In this document: positions 41,069-51,105 of the stretch, one piece after another
How positions within the stretch are numbered: the stretch's first letter is position 1
How the letters are laid out: each line of letters begins with the position of its first letter
From: CAYNWT01 sp964485095
Lineage (GTDB): Bacteria > Planctomycetota > Planctomycetia > Planctomycetales > Planctomycetaceae
NCBI GenBank assembly: GCA_964485095.1
Contig: CAZAIB010000005.1
Span: 46,665 to 110,664, forward strand
DNA: 64,000 nucleotides
Reading direction: 5' to 3'
Translations under genes and position numbers: made by a program
Notes under the pieces: generated by a model
What the model saw: the letters and a program-made list of their open reading frames with translations, nothing else
Database searches by the model: none
Told to the model about the DNA's origin: nothing

Positions 41069-41278
41069 GTGAGCGATTGGGCGCTAGCCCTCGGCGGAAC
41101 CGTTCTGCAACATGCTATCACGGTTTGGACGTGCAACGGCAGTGTTGCCGCATGTTTTGGCAGTTCCACCCTGGTCCCTTGAGGAGCGTCGCTGACGGCT
41201 GGTTGGTGAGGTCGAATGTCGGTGAGCGATGGTTCGGTTTGGGTTGTTCCGCCGAGGGCTAGCGCCCAAATCGCTCAC
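41069..41278. repeat. Palindromic element with 32/33-bp inverted ends
   Basis: 41069-41100 and 41246-41278 are reverse complements apart from a single base insertion (GATTGGG versus GATTTGGG after complementing); both contain GGGCGCTAGCCCTCGGCGG. The 145-base interior has small hairpins (CAACGGCAGTGTTGCCG) but no ORF. It occupies most of the gap between the convergent DUF1559 and glycosyltransferase genes. Its length and long terminal inverted repeats suggest a MITE-like element without target duplication seen by eye. Confidence 0.75.
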
Positions 41279-41302
41279 AGGGGTTGGCGTTGCTGTCGGG
41301 TT

Positions 41303-42271
<969 letters not shown>

Positions 42272-42358
42272 TGCTTCTCCAGATCGAAGTTTGTGTGTGG
42301 CTAAAGTCTACTATGGCCTGTTCAGCCTGCTGCCACTCCGTCACTCACCAAATCGCGA

Positions 42359-43276
42359 TCAGGTGTCTGAAGTGACTTCCGAGGCTTCTTCTGCCTGGGG
42401 GTTGGGTTTTCTGCCGCGAAGCTTTCGTCTGGGGCCTGCCGGTCCAATTTGTTCGCGAGCGGCCAGGGCTTCCTGAGAGATAAGTTGCACGATGTTTTGC
42501 GAGAGCTTGTCCATTTCCATGACCAACGAGTCCACTCGGCTTGCCAGAAACATGTACAGCGTGAGTGCGGGGATCGCGATGGAAAGGCCGACAGCTGTTG
42601 TCAGGAGAGCCAGCCCAATTCCGACCGCCAGTTCCTCCGGTTTACCCATGGCACTGGAGTCGGCGATGTCGTTGAATGCCTGGATCATCCCGATGACGGT
42701 TCCCAGTAGTCCAATAAGCGGAGCCACCGTGGCGACACCGTTGAGAACGCGAAGGTGCTTACGCAGCAGACTGACCTGACGTTCGCCACCATCAATGATG
42801 GCCTGTTCGACTTCGACGCTGGGTTTACCCCACTTGCGAACTCCGTGCGAGAACACTTCTGCGATGGGGCTGCCGTTATCGCGGCAGATTGACAGCGCCT
42901 GTCGTGGTTCCAATTGCCCGTTGCGCAGATGCATTAGGAACCGGTCAACAAAGTGAGCCGGGATGACGCGGCGGCGTCGCAGTTGCACCAGGCGTTCGAT
43001 ACCAAACCAAAGCGCCATAATGGACGCGACGCCGAACGCGCAGATGAACGGGATGCCGAGCGCTTCGATGATCTCGAGAGGTGTTCGCGGTATTGCTGCG
43101 TTACCCGTCCGAACCATCTGCTCTTCCATCGCAGGAGCTGCAATTTGTGGATCGGTGACCTGCGGGGTCAGGGCGGCTTGAATGGGGCGAATGAGCATCA
43201 GTCCCAGGCACGCAAGCAGGAACAACCTGATGCGTACCTTGCCTGAGCCTGGTGAAGTGCCGTGATTCCGGATCAT
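42359..43276 (-). CDS. MotA/TolQ/ExbB proton channel family protein
   Basis: 305 aa. A signal or first helix (RIRLFLLACLGLMLIRPIQA), then the ExbB core: GIPFICAFGVASIMALWFGI, a cytoplasmic loop with FSHGVRKWGKPSVEVEQAI, then VAPLIGLLGTVIGMIQAFND and GIGLALLTTAVGLSIAIPAL, followed by MEMDKLSQNIVQLISQE. It would form a proton channel that drives outer-membrane transport together with an ExbD-type partner. No ExbD/TolR gene follows; the neighbours are a TPR protein upstream and a glycosyltransferase downstream. Confidence 0.92.
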   Translation of the reverse strand: MIRNHGTSPGSGKVRIRLFLLACLGLMLIRPIQAALTPQVTDPQIAAPAMEEQMVRTGNAAIPRTPLEIIEALGIPFICAFGVASIMALWFGIERLVQLRRRRVIPAHFVDRFLMHLRNGQLEPRQALSICRDNGSPIAEVFSHGVRKWGKPSVEVEQAIIDGGERQVSLLRKHLRVLNGVATVAPLIGLLGTVIGMIQAFNDIADSSAMGKPEELAVGIGLALLTTAVGLSIAIPALTLYMFLASRVDSLVMEMDKLSQNIVQLISQEALAAREQIGPAGPRRKLRGRKPNPQAEEASEVTSDT

Positions 43277-43321
43277 GATGTTATTCTGACTGACTCGTGG
43301 ATAGCCCGCTAAGAAACAGGC

Positions 43322-46300
43322 CTACAAGCCACTTGCTGTCTTGAGTTGGTCGATCTTTGTCTGAGCTTCCTTCGCATAACTGGACGTCGGGAACTCTGTG
43401 ACCAGGTCTTTATAGCTCTTCAGGGCATTCTTGTTCTGCAGCAGTTTCAGTTCGCAACCGGCAGCCTGAAACAGTCCTGGCGCCTGCACATCAGGTAGCC
43501 CAACGTAGTTGAAGTAGGCTTTTTGGTATTCAGGCAACGCTTTGGCGTAGTTTTGTTGGTTGACCCATGTGTCGCCGATAAGCAACTGACACTTGCCAGC
43601 CGTGGGCGTCCGTCGCCCGTTCTTGTCGGTGATGACCTTACGAAACGCGTCACGAGCCTCATCAAACTTCGCCTGTTTCATGTAGGTCCGTCCCATGACG
43701 TCGTACATCTGGTAGTAGTAATTTGACGTGTCGGCTCGTCCCAGCATCTCGGCGGCGGTATCGCGAGCTTTGTCGTACTGCTTGTGTTGCAGGTAAGTCT
43801 CTGCCAGAACCACCCATGTCCGGCCGTACCACTTTTCTGGTTCCGCATTCGGTTCAACGATGTTGTCACGGATGGCGACGAGAATCTCCTGAGCCTCATT
43901 AAGCTTCGCCTGCCTCACCAGCGTTTCTGCCTGGAACAACCTCACATGATCCGCGAACGCGCCTTGTGGGAACTCGGCCAGGTACTTGTCCGCGTACTTC
44001 TGGACATCAGCATCGACTTCATTTCTATCGCTGACAGTCACCATATTGTACATCGCACTTTGACGGACCGGCTCAGGCGCGCCGGGCGTGTTGATTAGGT
44101 CTGTGTAGACTTTGGTTGCATCTTCGAATCGGCCTTCCAGCATGTCACTTTCGGCAAGCACCAATCTTGCGTTCGGGACCAGCGGGCTGGCGGGGCGTTC
44201 TTTAATCAGGAACCGGAACAGTTCGTTGGAACGGTTCGGGTCACTGTCCAACAGCATGAAGGCCCAACGATCCAGAATCCGGTCCATCTTCTCAGCCTTC
44301 GGGAACGCCGCGGTCAGCTGCTTATAGACCGCATCGGCTTCCTCAATCCGACCCTCAGTGGCCAGGAGGTTTGCGAGTTGTCGGCCGCCTTCAAACGAGT
44401 ACCGAGTTGGTGTTCGTGTTTCGGCCAGAGCAGGAGCCGCTTCGACAGGAAGATACTTTTCGAACGCCGCTCGATACGCCGTAATCGCATCAGGATTTTT
44501 CGCTGCGCTGCGTAGCGATTCACCCTGCATGAAGGCGGCTTCGGGAGCCAGCTTGTGATTTGGATGGTCCGTCACCAGTTCGCCGAAAGCACCGGCGGCT
44601 TCTACGTACTTGTCCTGTTCGAACAGGCTCCAGCCGTGTCCTGAAAATCCGTTGGGTCTTAGCGGCGATTGTCTGTCGAGTGTCAGTTTTTGGTATAGCT
44701 CTGCCGACCAGTCATACATCCGACGTTCCCATGCGATCTGGGCCACGCGCAAGGTTGCGGTTGCCATGCGGTCGTCGGGGAGGCTCATTCCATCAAGAGT
44801 CTTCAGTTCGGACTCGGCCGGTTCGCGGTTTCCCTGGTTGGCTTCCGCGATTGCTCGGGCTTCTCGAGCGTCAACGATTTTTGATCCTTTGGGAAACATC
44901 TTGATGTAGCCGGCCGCTGAGTCTGCCGCGTCTGGAAACTGCCCGAGCGCCAATTGGCTGACGGATGTCAGCACAATGACACCAGCCAGGTCCGGGTGCT
45001 TTCCTTCGATGATTTCGTCAATCAGCGGCTGAGCCGACTTCAACGCGTTTGGATGGTCTCTCAGGCGTTGGTAAGTGCCCGCGAGATAAAACCTCGCGAG
45101 TGCCTGAGTCCGCTTTTTTTTGGCTGAGTCCGCTGCGGCGGTCAGTGCAGTGATCGCGTTCTTTAGATCCACATCGGTTTGAGATGCCGCGTAGATTCGG
45201 CCACGCAGTAACTGGCTTTGGCCTTTGTATTCGTGATCCGGATGTTCGTTATCGAGCCGCTGTAGTAGTTCCTGGACTTTGTCATCCTGCTTGGCCTGGA
45301 ACGCTGAATCTGCTGCGAAGAAAAGTGAATCATCCGTGAAGGGGCTGGCCGGCCAGTCGGTTGCGATTCTCGAAAACAACGGGACAGCTTCTTCCGGCCG
45401 TCCCGAAAGACGCATCCCATCGGCCTGGTAGTACAGGATCTCAGGAGCGTGCTGCGGGTTTGTTTGGAACTCTTCGTACAGCTTCTTCAAAATGCCATCT
45501 GCGGTTGGGAACTTTCCCTGCTTCTGCAAACCAACTGCATGCAGGATGTCTGCCCGGGGACGGTTGGCCTTGTCGGTCTTTGCGCGTTCCATCCAATTGA
45601 CGGCGTTGGGGTAGTCTTCGAGCCGAAGGTAGGCCAGTCCTACATTGAGCCGAGCCGGGATGGCCAGCTGACTTTGTTTGTAGCGTTCGTCAATCAGTGC
45701 GTATGCTTTCACCGCGGCTTCAAGGTCGCCGGCTTTGAAGTACAGACTACCCATTCGCGAGAGGGCTCTTGGTGAGACGACCTGGTCGTTGGCTTTGACC
45801 AGCGTGCGGTAGTACTCAAAGGCTTCACTGATTTTGTTTTGGCCTTCCAGGCTGCGCCCGAGTCCATACTCAGCGTCGCGGACGGTTTGCTCTTCCGGTT
45901 TTCGTTTCAATAAAGCTTCGAAGGTTGTCTGCGACACGGCCCACTTCTTCGCCGCAAGCTGCGACTGCGCTTCGAACAGGTAGGCCCAGTTGACCAGCGC
46001 GTGGTCCGGGTATTCGGTTCGAAATTCCCGGAGCTGCTGTTCGGCGGTCGCGTAATCAGTCAGGTAGAAACTGCACTCGCCCCGACGATAGCTGGCGTCG
46101 GGCAGATTGTTGTTGCCCGGATTCTCTTTGATGAACGCACTAAACTGATCGCGTGCTTCTTTGTATTGGTTCAGGTTGCTGAGAGTCAGCCCGTAGTACA
46201 GCTTGGCAACGCCGTTGCGCGGGTGTTCGGGATGGGCGATCAGGAATTGTCTGAATGCCTTCGACGCCTGGTCGTATCGCCGCGTTTTGTACAGTCCGCG

Positions 46301-46477
46301 TGCGAAGGCGTATTCTTCCTCCACGCTCTCGTCCTGGAACGCCAGGGCAGAACCAGACACCGATGTCAGAGCGATTAACGCCACAACAACGAGTCGAGAA
46401 AGTCGTCCGCGATGAACTGCGGTTGGGTCGCTGGGATGTGAAAGCACTTTGTCACTCCGAAAACAGTCGCTGTCCAA
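43322..46477 (-). CDS. Large secreted tetratricopeptide repeat protein
   Basis: 1051 aa. The N-terminus has a signal-like hydrophobic stretch (LSRLVVVALIALTSVSGSAL, cleavage near AFQDE) after a 27-residue lead. Nearly the whole mature protein consists of degenerate TPRs, recognisable from repeated patterns such as AKLYYGLTLSNLNQYKEARD, ALSRMGSLYFKAGDLEAAV, ARFYLAGTYQRLRDHPNALK and AEFPQGAFADHVRLFQAETL. This resembles the YbgF/BamD-type tol-pal or gliding-associated TPR proteins. It ends 45 bases before the ExbB-like gene, so the pair may act together as a Tol-like envelope system. Confidence 0.88.
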   Translation of the reverse strand: MDSDCFRSDKVLSHPSDPTAVHRGRLSRLVVVALIALTSVSGSALAFQDESVEEEYAFARGLYKTRRYDQASKAFRQFLIAHPEHPRNGVAKLYYGLTLSNLNQYKEARDQFSAFIKENPGNNNLPDASYRRGECSFYLTDYATAEQQLREFRTEYPDHALVNWAYLFEAQSQLAAKKWAVSQTTFEALLKRKPEEQTVRDAEYGLGRSLEGQNKISEAFEYYRTLVKANDQVVSPRALSRMGSLYFKAGDLEAAVKAYALIDERYKQSQLAIPARLNVGLAYLRLEDYPNAVNWMERAKTDKANRPRADILHAVGLQKQGKFPTADGILKKLYEEFQTNPQHAPEILYYQADGMRLSGRPEEAVPLFSRIATDWPASPFTDDSLFFAADSAFQAKQDDKVQELLQRLDNEHPDHEYKGQSQLLRGRIYAASQTDVDLKNAITALTAAADSAKKKRTQALARFYLAGTYQRLRDHPNALKSAQPLIDEIIEGKHPDLAGVIVLTSVSQLALGQFPDAADSAAGYIKMFPKGSKIVDAREARAIAEANQGNREPAESELKTLDGMSLPDDRMATATLRVAQIAWERRMYDWSAELYQKLTLDRQSPLRPNGFSGHGWSLFEQDKYVEAAGAFGELVTDHPNHKLAPEAAFMQGESLRSAAKNPDAITAYRAAFEKYLPVEAAPALAETRTPTRYSFEGGRQLANLLATEGRIEEADAVYKQLTAAFPKAEKMDRILDRWAFMLLDSDPNRSNELFRFLIKERPASPLVPNARLVLAESDMLEGRFEDATKVYTDLINTPGAPEPVRQSAMYNMVTVSDRNEVDADVQKYADKYLAEFPQGAFADHVRLFQAETLVRQAKLNEAQEILVAIRDNIVEPNAEPEKWYGRTWVVLAETYLQHKQYDKARDTAAEMLGRADTSNYYYQMYDVMGRTYMKQAKFDEARDAFRKVITDKNGRRTPTAGKCQLLIGDTWVNQQNYAKALPEYQKAYFNYVGLPDVQAPGLFQAAGCELKLLQNKNALKSYKDLVTEFPTSSYAKEAQTKIDQLKTASGL

Positions 46478-46838
46478 ACGTTGAGCCGTCGCGGTTTGCG
46501 GTTCAAACGAACCGATACCGGTCGCGGCTCACTCTGTGAGGACGAAAGCCCCGCGCGAGCGCTTGGCGGGTCATGATATGAGCGATTGGCACAAAGCGAC
46601 AAGCGGCGCTGGGTTGCGAGACTGGGAACAGGGGAAAACAGGTTGTTCAGATCCCTGCCAGCCCGCAAAAACTGCTTAGTTCGCCCATGTCCGCCCGACA
46701 CCTGGGCTGGGCAGATCCCATTCTCAACCCAGAACACACAGAATCGGCGTGCCATGGCTGCCCGCTTCGCGTACGCTCCTGGCCTTCACGGTTCTTCGCG
46801 AGGAGGGCGTGAGTGGCCAACAGTACCGACATATAAGT
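46478..46838. other. 361-base divergent intergenic region
   Basis: This separates the TPR gene (minus) from the Cys-cluster protein (plus). AGGAGG at 46801 sits only two bases before an in-frame GTG at 46809, a spacing too short for normal initiation. No gene, RNA or repeat was recognised. Confidence 0.4.
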
Positions 46839-47459
46839 ATGGACGAAACGAGACAACAACTCGAAGCACACCGCGCGGTGGGCGACAAACTGGTGTTGGT
46901 GGTTCCGTCTTACCAAATGCCGTTGGTGCCGCAGTCTGCTGAGCGAGTAGACCGGTTCCGTCAGAACCTTGAACGCGCAATGTCTTCCGCCGTTGCTGGT
47001 GAGACCGATGTCACTCCTGTTGTCGGACCGTCGGAACCCGTCGAGCGTCACACTGACGATCCACGTTTGGTTGTGATCAACGCGTGCATGACCTGCCGTG
47101 GCGCGTGTTGCGAACATGGGGGCGACGAAGCGTACCTGGACGCAAAGTTTCTTGCGTCACGATTGGCAAACGAACCTGAACGCGAACCCGCGTCAATCGT
47201 CGCGGAGTACCTTGATCAGATTCCGGAACAGTCGATTGCCGGTTCGTGTGTCTTTCACGGACAGCAGGGCTGTGTCTTGTCTCGCGAGACGCGTTCAAGA
47301 ACCTGTAACGAATTTCTGTGCTATCCACTGCAGGAACACGAACAGGAAAGTGACTCTGCGATTAACGGCTCTGTTGCGGTCGCAAAACAGCGCGGCGAGT
47401 TCCAACGGGCTGCCTGGATGGAACCCGATGGTTCTCGGATCGAAATCGAACTGCGGTAG
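46839..47459 (+). CDS. YkgJ-like cysteine-cluster protein
   Basis: 206 aa. The C-terminal half carries a Zn/Fe-binding Cys cluster: CMTCRGACCEHGG, then GSCVFHGQQGC and RSRTCNEFLCYPL, the arrangement of the YkgJ/CxxCxxCC family. The N-terminal half (about 85 residues) is helical and charged. The family is thought to bind a metal cluster; no enzymatic activity is established. ATG 46839 is chosen; the alternative GTG 46809 adds ten residues. Confidence 0.78.
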   Translation: MDETRQQLEAHRAVGDKLVLVVPSYQMPLVPQSAERVDRFRQNLERAMSSAVAGETDVTPVVGPSEPVERHTDDPRLVVINACMTCRGACCEHGGDEAYLDAKFLASRLANEPEREPASIVAEYLDQIPEQSIAGSCVFHGQQGCVLSRETRSRTCNEFLCYPLQEHEQESDSAINGSVAVAKQRGEFQRAAWMEPDGSRIEIELR

Positions 47460-47516
47460 CGAGCCCGCGATCGCGATCGCGATCAAGCTGCGATCTGGAA
47501 CCAGATGCCGTCCGCT

Positions 47517-48467
47517 CTATTGATCGTCGTTGTCTTCCTCGATGACCTGTTCGATCTGAATTGCCCCACCACCAACGCCGTTGATGATGACGTTTCCAAA
47601 CGCGCCGCCCCCGCGATTCGGCTTGAGTCGGTTCAGTTCGTGTTCGAATGAAGCCTTCCATTCTGAAAGCTGCTGCGATGAGAAAAACTTCTTAAGTTTG
47701 TCGTGCGCGATTGGCGGTTTGCCCCCTGCCGCGTTCTGGACCCACAACATTCCGCTCTGGTTCTGGCTCACTCGGGCAGCGAATTCTTTGCCGAAGCCCT
47801 CATCAACCAAAGTCGTAAGCTTCTCACGTTGGTCTTTCGATAGCAGCAACTTTTGATCGACCTTTGCGATAAACACAGACACTGCGGACTTCCGAATGAA
47901 TGCGGCTCGCTGCTTGACGGTTTCCGCGTACTTCTCACGTTGCTCTTTGGATACGACTGACTGCACGGCCTTCGTCCATCGCGGCTCTTTCGTGGGTGAG
48001 GTATTGGTTTGCCCCGGAGTGCCAAGCGTGGTCAAGTTGAGGGCCTGGGCCAACCCGCCTGCGACACGGATTTCATTTTCTCCGTCTTCGTTGCCCGCTT
48101 CTTCGACGTCAGCGTCCTCCTTCTCTTTTTCTTCGTCCTCATCCTGCCCGGCGGGTTCAGGAACAGCGAATGGGCCACCCAATTGCTGCATCATGACACG
48201 CATTTTCTTTTGCTGCTCTTCAAACTTCTCCATGGCAGAAGCAACCGCACCCTTCCCGGCAAGCTGGAGCTTTCGAACCTGAGCGTCAGACAGTTCGCAG
48301 GTGCGTTTCATGTCGCCGATCAGAAATGCAATTTCGCGTTCCAGTCGCTTCTTCTGCGCGGCCGTGCCATTCACGGGCATTGTTGCGTTCCCAGGTCGTA
48401 AGAAGACCTGGGCAGAAGCGGGGGTTGCCAGAGATGCGAGCAACAGCAACGAGAGCAAGTTTTTCAT
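47517..48467 (-). CDS. Secreted charged hypothetical protein
   Basis: 316 aa, family not recognised. A signal peptide (NLLSLLLLASLATPASA) precedes a helical domain with KKRLEREIAFLIGDMKRTC, ELSDAQVRKLQLAGKGAV and KFEEQQKKMRVMMQQLGG, then a very acidic linker (EDEEKEKEDADVEEAGNEDG), then a second helical section (SKEQREKYAETVKQRAAFI, KVDQKLLLSKDQREKLTTL). Similar LSxxQ..KL repeats occur in planctomycete periplasmic proteins that resemble Spy/CpxP-like chaperones, but the link is only by pattern. Confidence 0.7.
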   Translation of the reverse strand: MKNLLSLLLLASLATPASAQVFLRPGNATMPVNGTAAQKKRLEREIAFLIGDMKRTCELSDAQVRKLQLAGKGAVASAMEKFEEQQKKMRVMMQQLGGPFAVPEPAGQDEDEEKEKEDADVEEAGNEDGENEIRVAGGLAQALNLTTLGTPGQTNTSPTKEPRWTKAVQSVVSKEQREKYAETVKQRAAFIRKSAVSVFIAKVDQKLLLSKDQREKLTTLVDEGFGKEFAARVSQNQSGMLWVQNAAGGKPPIAHDKLKKFFSSQQLSEWKASFEHELNRLKPNRGGGAFGNVIINGVGGGAIQIEQVIEEDNDDQ

Positions 48468-49084
48468 GATCGTCTCACAGGAGAGAAGCGGGGATGTTGG
48501 GAACCTGGATGCCGCACGATTACCGAATCGTGGCCAAAACGCTTCAGAAATAGAAGCTCAGTCGAAATATCACCGGTATTTCCAGGTTTGCCTTTGGAGG
48601 CGTGTCCCAGGATGCGGCTATCCGCGGTTCAAAACTACGTGGTAGGTTCCGTCTCATAGCAGATGCTCGCCGACCGTCTCCGGCCGTGGTCAGAACGTGC
48701 TCAGTGAATGGCAGGCTCTGCTCTGGCAAAAAACGGGGCGGACCGACTCAGCACCATGGTGAGCCATCCTGAATGAGTTCCAGCACTTTCTGCCGGTTGG
48801 GAGCGACCTGGTCAGTAGTTCTGCACTCGATCGGGTTGATCAGTGGGCCGGACCGGCAGGAGTTGCCGGTCACTTTTTGCGTCGTCTGAAATTCGTGTTG
48901 CCTCAAATTTTCGGATGTCTTACACCGCTGTCCGCTAACCAATGGCAGGACAACAAGTTACTGCGATGTGGCGACTTTCGGCACCACCGTGAATAGGCTC
49001 AGATCCAGAGCATGGTTGTACCGATTAGGAAAGCTGTGCGGGTTATTCCGCCTGCGCAGACACTGTATACCCGGAGATCCTGGC
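48468..49084. other. 617-base intergenic stretch with a terminator-like hairpin
   Basis: Divergent region between the secreted hypothetical (minus) and the SLBB-like protein (plus). No protein gene is evident. The only clear structure is the intrinsic-terminator-like hairpin at 48851-48880 on the plus strand, about 205 bases before the downstream ATG. A small RNA ending there, or an attenuated leader, is possible. Confidence 0.5.
48851..48880 (+). terminator. Intrinsic-terminator-like hairpin in leader of the SLBB-like gene
   Basis: GACCGGCA (48851-48858) pairs perfectly with TGCCGGTC (48864-48871) around a GGAGT loop, followed by AC and a run of five T. No plus-strand gene precedes it within the gap, so it may end a short non-coding transcript or act as an attenuator for the gene starting at 49085. 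Confidence 0.5.
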
Positions 49085-51058
49085 ATGAGCCGCTGGTCAT
49101 TGCACATTCTCGCTGCCGTCGTTTTCGCTGTTCTGCCCAGTGCGGCCAACGCGCAGGCTGAGCTTAACGAAGTACTAATATTCGGCGACGCGGCAGCGCC
49201 GGGCGTGTTCAAAGTACCGCGCGGGATGGTCGTCAACGACTTCGTTTCGCAGGTTGGTGGATTCTCTGCCGGAACCGTCAACGTGCGACTTGTCCGTGAC
49301 GAAAAAGTTGCGTGGGGCGGGTTGGTCTCCAAGGGGCAACCAGGCGACTTCAAAGTGACTCACGGTGATATCGTTGTCGTTCATTCGCTGGAACGACTAT
49401 CCGGTCGGCGCCAACAAAGCGGCAAGCCTGGCGTGGTGGAAGTCACCATCATCAATCCGCAAACGCGACCGCTGATCGTTGAACTTGAGGAAGGCAAAGT
49501 CACCGCTGGTGATATCCTACACGACGAGAATGTTCGACTGGGCGACCGAGTCTTCAGAATTATTCGGACGAACCCCAAAGCTGTTCCCGTGGTCGGCGAT
49601 GCCCGGACAATTCTGCAGCACGGGGACATTGTGATCGTGCGTGGTGAGTCTGTTTCAACAGTGGCCAGGACATTGCCTCCACGGGTGGAACTAGCGAGCC
49701 AGCAAGTTGTCACGGACGTACCGGCGTTGCCAGAAGGTGGCCCGCTGCTGATACCCGTTTCCGACCAGACGGTGACACCGCAGGAAGACGAAGTACCTCT
49801 TGATCTTGATAGCACACCACCGGTTCCTGTGGCTGCAAACTACGGTGGCGTACCAAGTGTGCCAGGCATGGTTGGTCAGCCGCCAGAACCGGCAGCTCCT
49901 CAAATTGGTTCGCCCCAGCCTCCAACCAGTTTTGTGCCACCTGCAACGACGCAGGATCAGGACTTGATGAATACAGACCCGTGGATGCTTGGGCAGCAGC
50001 AGCAGGCAATCCAGACACCTGGTTTGCCAGCGCCTGGTACGTTTCAGTCCGGAGATCAGCCACCAGTTGGGGCCGACATTCCTCCTTTCAATTCTCAGCC
50101 CGGATACAACAGCACTCAGCCTCCGGGCTACGCAGCGGCCTCTGGTCTACCGGGCGGCCAAAACGGTCTGACACCTCGGCCACCAGTCGGTCAGGTTCCT
50201 CCGGCAACCGAGCAGCCCACAACCAGTTCACTGCCATTGCCAAGCGAGTTGGATGCCGTCGTTGAAGAAAGCTCAAACTCAACCATGTGGTACGTCGCCG
50301 GTTTGGCTGGCGCATTGTTCCTGGTACTGGGTGCCTGGGTTTACGGTAGTCGAGCCATGGCGGACACACCGCAGGTTGGCCCTGACCCATACAAGCGACC
50401 TGTAAGCCGACGCCACTCGTCTACCGTCAAGCACCCACCGGTTGCTGACGGGCCAGGTATCGTTCCTCCGACAGTGCGTATGCCAGTGATCGAGAAGCCG
50501 AAAGCTCCAACAATCAAACCAATTACTGCAGCGACTGGAGCAATTGCCGGCACAGCCGCTGCTGCCGTGGCCAGTTTATCGCAGCCGGCTGTTCCAACTC
50601 CGCCGCCAGCTCCTGAACCAAAACCGGTTCCGACACCGCAGCCAGTAGTGCAATCGGTTCCTGAACCAAAACCCGTTCCGGTTAAGCCGCCCGTTTCATA
50701 CGATCCGCCTCCACCACCAGTGACATACCACGCGCCGGTACAGCCAGTTCGCCAGACTATGGCTGCGGTTCAGCAACCATCTGTTCCGGCTATTGATCCG
50801 GAACCAGAAGTCGAACCGGTACCTGTGCCAGACACGTCAACAACACGCATTCTGGATGCATTGATCAACAACTCTGTTCCAGTCAGCGAAGAGCCGGTTC
50901 AGTTGCCGATGCACCTGGACTTCTTCGGCGATTCCAGCGGACCAAAACAGTTGCGAATTGACCCGGCTCAGCCAGTCCTGCGTGGACCTCACACCAACAT
51001 CAGTGCTGAACGTAACCGTCAGACTCAGCAAACTCACACAGCAGCGTTCGAAGACTAG
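49085..51058 (+). CDS. SLBB-like, Pro-rich single-pass membrane protein
   Basis: 657 aa. Signal peptide (WSLHILAAVVFAVLPSAANA). Residues about 25-100 and 115-215 contain SLBB-like beta-grasp segments (GVFKVPRGMVVNDFVSQVGG, VRLVRDEKVAWGG, LRLGDRVFRIIRTNPKAVPV in part, THGDIVVVHSLERLSG, QHGDIVIVRGES), as in polysaccharide-export proteins. A Pro/Gln-rich region follows (about 240-415), then one membrane helix (MWYVAGLAGALFLVLGAWVY), then a second Pro-rich region (to about 600) and a C-terminal segment with RILDALINNSVPV and RGPHTNISAERNRQ. It is followed 47 bases later by an actin-like ATPase gene. An envelope protein tethered to a cytoplasmic filament system is the suggested role. Confidence 0.7.
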   Translation: MSRWSLHILAAVVFAVLPSAANAQAELNEVLIFGDAAAPGVFKVPRGMVVNDFVSQVGGFSAGTVNVRLVRDEKVAWGGLVSKGQPGDFKVTHGDIVVVHSLERLSGRRQQSGKPGVVEVTIINPQTRPLIVELEEGKVTAGDILHDENVRLGDRVFRIIRTNPKAVPVVGDARTILQHGDIVIVRGESVSTVARTLPPRVELASQQVVTDVPALPEGGPLLIPVSDQTVTPQEDEVPLDLDSTPPVPVAANYGGVPSVPGMVGQPPEPAAPQIGSPQPPTSFVPPATTQDQDLMNTDPWMLGQQQQAIQTPGLPAPGTFQSGDQPPVGADIPPFNSQPGYNSTQPPGYAAASGLPGGQNGLTPRPPVGQVPPATEQPTTSSLPLPSELDAVVEESSNSTMWYVAGLAGALFLVLGAWVYGSRAMADTPQVGPDPYKRPVSRRHSSTVKHPPVADGPGIVPPTVRMPVIEKPKAPTIKPITAATGAIAGTAAAAVASLSQPAVPTPPPAPEPKPVPTPQPVVQSVPEPKPVPVKPPVSYDPPPPPVTYHAPVQPVRQTMAAVQQPSVPAIDPEPEVEPVPVPDTSTTRILDALINNSVPVSEEPVQLPMHLDFFGDSSGPKQLRIDPAQPVLRGPHTNISAERNRQTQQTHTAAFED

Positions 51059-51105
51059 TACACCTATTCCGACGCTACGGAAACCACTACTACAAGGCAT
51101 GGCCA

